Source: Flavobacteriales bacterium (GTDB lineage Bacteria > Bacteroidota > Bacteroidia > Flavobacteriales_E > Vicingaceae). Taken from it: a stretch of DNA of 64,000 nt. A program made the position numbers and the translations under genes. The stretch spans positions 1 through 64,000 of the forward strand of contig JAJCYO010000115.1 in NCBI GenBank assembly GCA_029262875.1, in the 5' to 3' direction. Below, piece by piece: positions 61,662-64,000 of the stretch (the first letter of the stretch is position 1; every line of letters begins with the position of its first letter). The notes under the pieces were generated by a model, which was given only the letters and a program-made list of their open reading frames with translations, did not search any database and was not told the DNA's origin.

Positions 61662-62879
61662 TCACAGAACTTCAGCTACAACAAACGTACTTCCTCCAAT
61701 AAATATTAAATCATCAGCTAAAGCGTTTTCTTTTGCGGCATTTAATGCATCACTAACGTCTTTGTACTTTTCACCCAACAATCCTTTTTGCTTTCCTAAT
61801 TTTATTAACTCGTCAACATGTAATGCCCTTGGGATATTCGCTTGGCAAAAGTAATACTGTGCTTTTTTTGGTAACATATCAAGCACGTCATCAATTGATT
61901 TATCGTTAACAGCTCCAAAAACAAAATGCAAGTGATTATAAGCTGTCTTTTCTATTTGGTCTATAATTTCTTTAACTCCTTCTTTATTATGTCCTGTATC
62001 GCATATCGTCAAGGGCGCAGTCTCCAAAATTTGCCATCTACCTAACAACCCCGTATTCTCTACAACAGACAACAACCCTGCTTCAATATTTTCTTCAGAA
62101 ACTTCCCATTCATTTTTTTTAAGAATCTGAAGAGCTACTAAACAGCTTTTTTGGTTTTTTTGCTGGTAATTCCCTTTTAAATCTGTCTGGTAAATTCGAT
62201 TCATTTCTGAATCTGCAAAATAAATAGGAGCACTAACTTCCTTCGCTTTTTGCATAAAAACAGGTTTTGTTGCATTATGGGTTTCTCCAACAATTACTGG
62301 AATTTGAGGTTTAATGATACCAGCTTTTTCTTCAGCAATCACTTCTAATGTATCTCCTAAAAATTGAGTATGGTCTATTCCTATATTCGTAATTACCGAA
62401 AGCTCTGGTGTAATCACGTTGGTCGAATCTAACCTTCCCCCTAATCCTGTTTCCACAATGGCAATATCGACTTTTTTCCGAGCAAAATAATCAAATGCCA
62501 AACCAACAGTCCACTCAAAGAAAGAAAGGTTTATCTCTTCAAATTTGGCTTTATACTGCTCCACGAATTCGACCACATCGCTCTCAGCAATCATTTCACC
62601 ATTCACCTTAATTCGCTCTCTAAAATCTTTTAAATGAGGAGAAGTGTATAATCCAACCTTATACCCTGCTTCTTGTAAAATTGAAGCCAACATGTGAGAC
62701 GTAGATCCTTTACCGTTAGTTCCAGCAATGTGAATTGACTTAAACTTATTTTCTGGGTGATCTAATAAATCACATAGTAAATGAGTATTAGACAAATCTA
62801 CTTTATAAGCAGCCTGACCAACTCTTTGATACATTGGCAATTGAGTAAATAGGTAAGCTAAAGTTTGATTGTAATTCAT
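61662..62879 (-). CDS. folC: Folylpolyglutamate synthase / dihydrofolate synthase
   Basis: Adds glutamate to dihydropteroate and folates, 405 residues. The Mur-ligase fold shows the ATP loop GTNGKGST (53-60), then SPHLKDFRERI and NIGIDHTQFLGDTLEVIAEEKAGIIK (GIDHTQFLG...EKAGI), the family signatures. Start codon overlaps the tonB-like stop by one base (TAATG), so it is the third gene of exbD-tonB-folC. Confidence 0.94.
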   Translation of the reverse strand: MNYNQTLAYLFTQLPMYQRVGQAAYKVDLSNTHLLCDLLDHPENKFKSIHIAGTNGKGSTSHMLASILQEAGYKVGLYTSPHLKDFRERIKVNGEMIAESDVVEFVEQYKAKFEEINLSFFEWTVGLAFDYFARKKVDIAIVETGLGGRLDSTNVITPELSVITNIGIDHTQFLGDTLEVIAEEKAGIIKPQIPVIVGETHNATKPVFMQKAKEVSAPIYFADSEMNRIYQTDLKGNYQQKNQKSCLVALQILKKNEWEVSEENIEAGLLSVVENTGLLGRWQILETAPLTICDTGHNKEGVKEIIDQIEKTAYNHLHFVFGAVNDKSIDDVLDMLPKKAQYYFCQANIPRALHVDELIKLGKQKGLLGEKYKDVSDALNAAKENALADDLIFIGGSTFVVAEVL

Positions 62880-63637
62880 TAATTAAGAATGAAAACAAAG
62901 GTCATTGTTCCTTTTTGCTCGAATGGAGCACTCGCATCTTTTTTAAACTTCGCCTTATAGGCCGCTTCTTCTGCTTTTTTCTGAAGAATAGGATTCGTTG
63001 TAGTCGATCCTCTTGCCCCAGCCTTTGCTTTAATCACTTTTCCATCTCTATCCACAACAATATCAACTACTACAGTTCCATCTTTTTGGGTAGGATTATC
63101 AGGTTTTTTAAAACTTACCTTTCCTCTACCACCCAAACTAAAACCAATTCCATTACTTGGTCCCGTATTTGGCCCATTACTGTTAGCGTTAGAATTGTTG
63201 CTATTATTAGAATTAGAGTTGCTGTTATTATTATTATCGGAAGAGTTATTCGAATTATTTAAGGCATCCAAAGCACTATTCAAATCATCACTTACTGTTT
63301 GCTCTTGAGTCTCTGAAGTATTATTGTTGTTTGATGCATTTAAATCTACAGTCTCATTATCTGTTGTCTGAACATTTTCTTGACTCGAATTGCTCTCAGA
63401 TGTTTCGGAATCATTTGTTGCATTACTTGAAGAACTTTCATTGTCTTCAGTGGGATTTTCCTCAGCCGGAGAACCTCCTCCACTATCGCCAAAATTAATC
63501 ATCATTGCTCCCTCATTTGGTGGCGGTGGATCTTGATAATTCATTCCAAACGAAATGAATAGCAACAACAATAGTAGGTGAACTAAGATAGTCCCTATTA
63601 TTCCTGACCTACTATTTTTATCCTGTACTAATTCCAT
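62879..63637 (-). CDS. TonB-family energy transducer
   Basis: A 252-residue protein with one N-terminal membrane helix (about 14-33), a long Asn/Ser/Asp-rich low-complexity periplasmic linker (about 45-165, with many consecutive N and S residues instead of the usual Pro/Lys repeats), and a C-terminal TonB/TolA-like domain (GTVVVDIVVDRDGKVIKAKAG, with VVDIVVDRDGKV as the mark). It transmits proton-motive force from ExbB/ExbD to outer-membrane receptors. exbD lies just upstream. Confidence 0.87.
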   Translation of the reverse strand: MELVQDKNSRSGIIGTILVHLLLLLLFISFGMNYQDPPPPNEGAMMINFGDSGGGSPAEENPTEDNESSSSNATNDSETSESNSSQENVQTTDNETVDLNASNNNNTSETQEQTVSDDLNSALDALNNSNNSSDNNNNSNSNSNNSNNSNANSNGPNTGPSNGIGFSLGGRGKVSFKKPDNPTQKDGTVVVDIVVDRDGKVIKAKAGARGSTTTNPILQKKAEEAAYKAKFKKDASAPFEQKGTMTFVFILN

Positions 63638-63675
63638 TTTATTAATAGATGTGCTGAAAAGGCTTATTCCATAAA

Positions 63676-64000
63676 TTAATTTGGCTTTGTTGCCAAAACC
63701 AATTTTAACTTGTTTCTATTGGCTATATCCATAATCACTACAACATTTTCAATTGGCACTGATTTTTCTGCTCTTAAAATGATTCCTGGATCTTCTTCCC
63801 CTTCTACTAAAGCCAATAATTGGTTTTCTATTTCTTGTTCTGTTACCTCGTCCTTATTCACAAAATATTTTAAATCTTCTGTTATACTAACATTAACCGT
63901 TTGTGGGCTAGGTTTAGGATTAGATGTTGCTTTTGGAAGAAGTACTTCCAAGGCATTCGGACTAATCAATGTAGAAGCAATAATGAAAAATATAAGCAAT
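63676..64000 (-). CDS. exbD: ExbD/TolR-type biopolymer transporter, N-terminus cut by window edge
   Basis: The last 107 or so residues of an ExbD-family protein. The visible part starts inside the single membrane helix (LIFFIIASTLISPNALEVLLPKA), then the periplasmic domain (SITEDLKYFVNKDEV, LRAEKSVPIENVVVIMDIANRNKLKLVLAT). The N-terminal residues, including the motor Asp, lie past the right edge. exbB is expected further upstream (outside the window). Partner of the TonB-like gene downstream. Confidence 0.88.
   Translation of the reverse strand, partial: LLIFFIIASTLISPNALEVLLPKATSNPKPSPQTVNVSITEDLKYFVNKDEVTEQEIENQLLALVEGEEDPGIILRAEKSVPIENVVVIMDIANRNKLKLVLATKPN

Noticed and set aside
1-64000. 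tRNA or rRNA genes
   Set aside because: No cloverleaf or rRNA-like stretch was recognised in any intergenic region; all gaps are short.

Overview
The window comes from a low-GC member of the Bacteroidota, most likely the order Flavobacteriales. The evidence is an alternative complex III operon, type IX secretion C-terminal domains (one CHU_C/gliding type and one type A), promoters of the Bacteroidota form TTG-N18..20-TAnnTTTG, near-absence of Shine-Dalgarno sequences, and Bacteroidota-typical families (DUF4924, WG repeats, LytTR/LytS pair, YwqK/MORN). I cannot name the genus. No tRNA, rRNA, prophage, insertion sequence or CRISPR array was seen. No stretch over 300 bases lacks a gene; the longest gaps (about 7226-7498 and 50255-50546) hold promoters and one doubtful small ORF.

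Layout. 1-7225 (minus): actA-actB-actC-actD-actE, the quinol-oxidising alternative complex III, continuing beyond the left edge. 7499-12362: a SPOR protein, then the minus-strand rimP-nusA-infB operon. 12527-13644 (minus): rpsF-rpsR-rplI. 13865-18743 (plus): dnaX and an M16 protease. 18886-22407 (plus): rpsP with a very long repetitive tail, rimM, a Coa1-like membrane protein, trmN6 and fdhD. 22396-29426 (minus): a CHU_C surface protein, DUF4924, an OmpH-like chaperone, a SiaC-like protein, a LytTR/LytS two-component pair and an M61 protease. 29525-38938: mixed-strand genes including acpH, an Smr protein, dsbD, a cystathionine beta-synthase operon, a LolC/E-like permease and a NamZ-type muramidase. 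39004-40258 (plus): a compact accessory island of a DNA methyltransferase and an endonuclease VII-fold HNH nuclease, probably a restriction-modification system. 40276-50254: MoxR/VWA pair, Nudix hydrolase, WG-repeat protein, lytic transglycosylase MltF, AhpD-like protein and aconitase. 50547-61598: lipoproteins, aspS, a type IX-secreted repeat protein, a U32 tRNA-hydroxylation protein with a ferredoxin, an epimerase, a frameshifted MORN protein, cysS, an M28 peptidase and two tandem paralogous small lipoproteins. 61662-64000 (minus): exbD (cut by the right edge), tonB-like and folC.

Most of the window is core genome: translation factors, ribosomal proteins, tRNA synthetases, DNA polymerase tau, respiration and envelope maintenance. 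The observations most worth following are the methyltransferase/HNH island, a perfect AGGAGG ribosome-binding site on rplI in a lineage that normally ignores such sites (directly downstream of the genes for bS6 and bS18, which help occlude the anti-Shine-Dalgarno), the ten exact-length 30-bp repeats in rpsP, an attenuator-like hairpin in the rimP leader, a SiaC-like protein lacking the expected phospho-threonine, and a six-haem ActA with two membrane segments.
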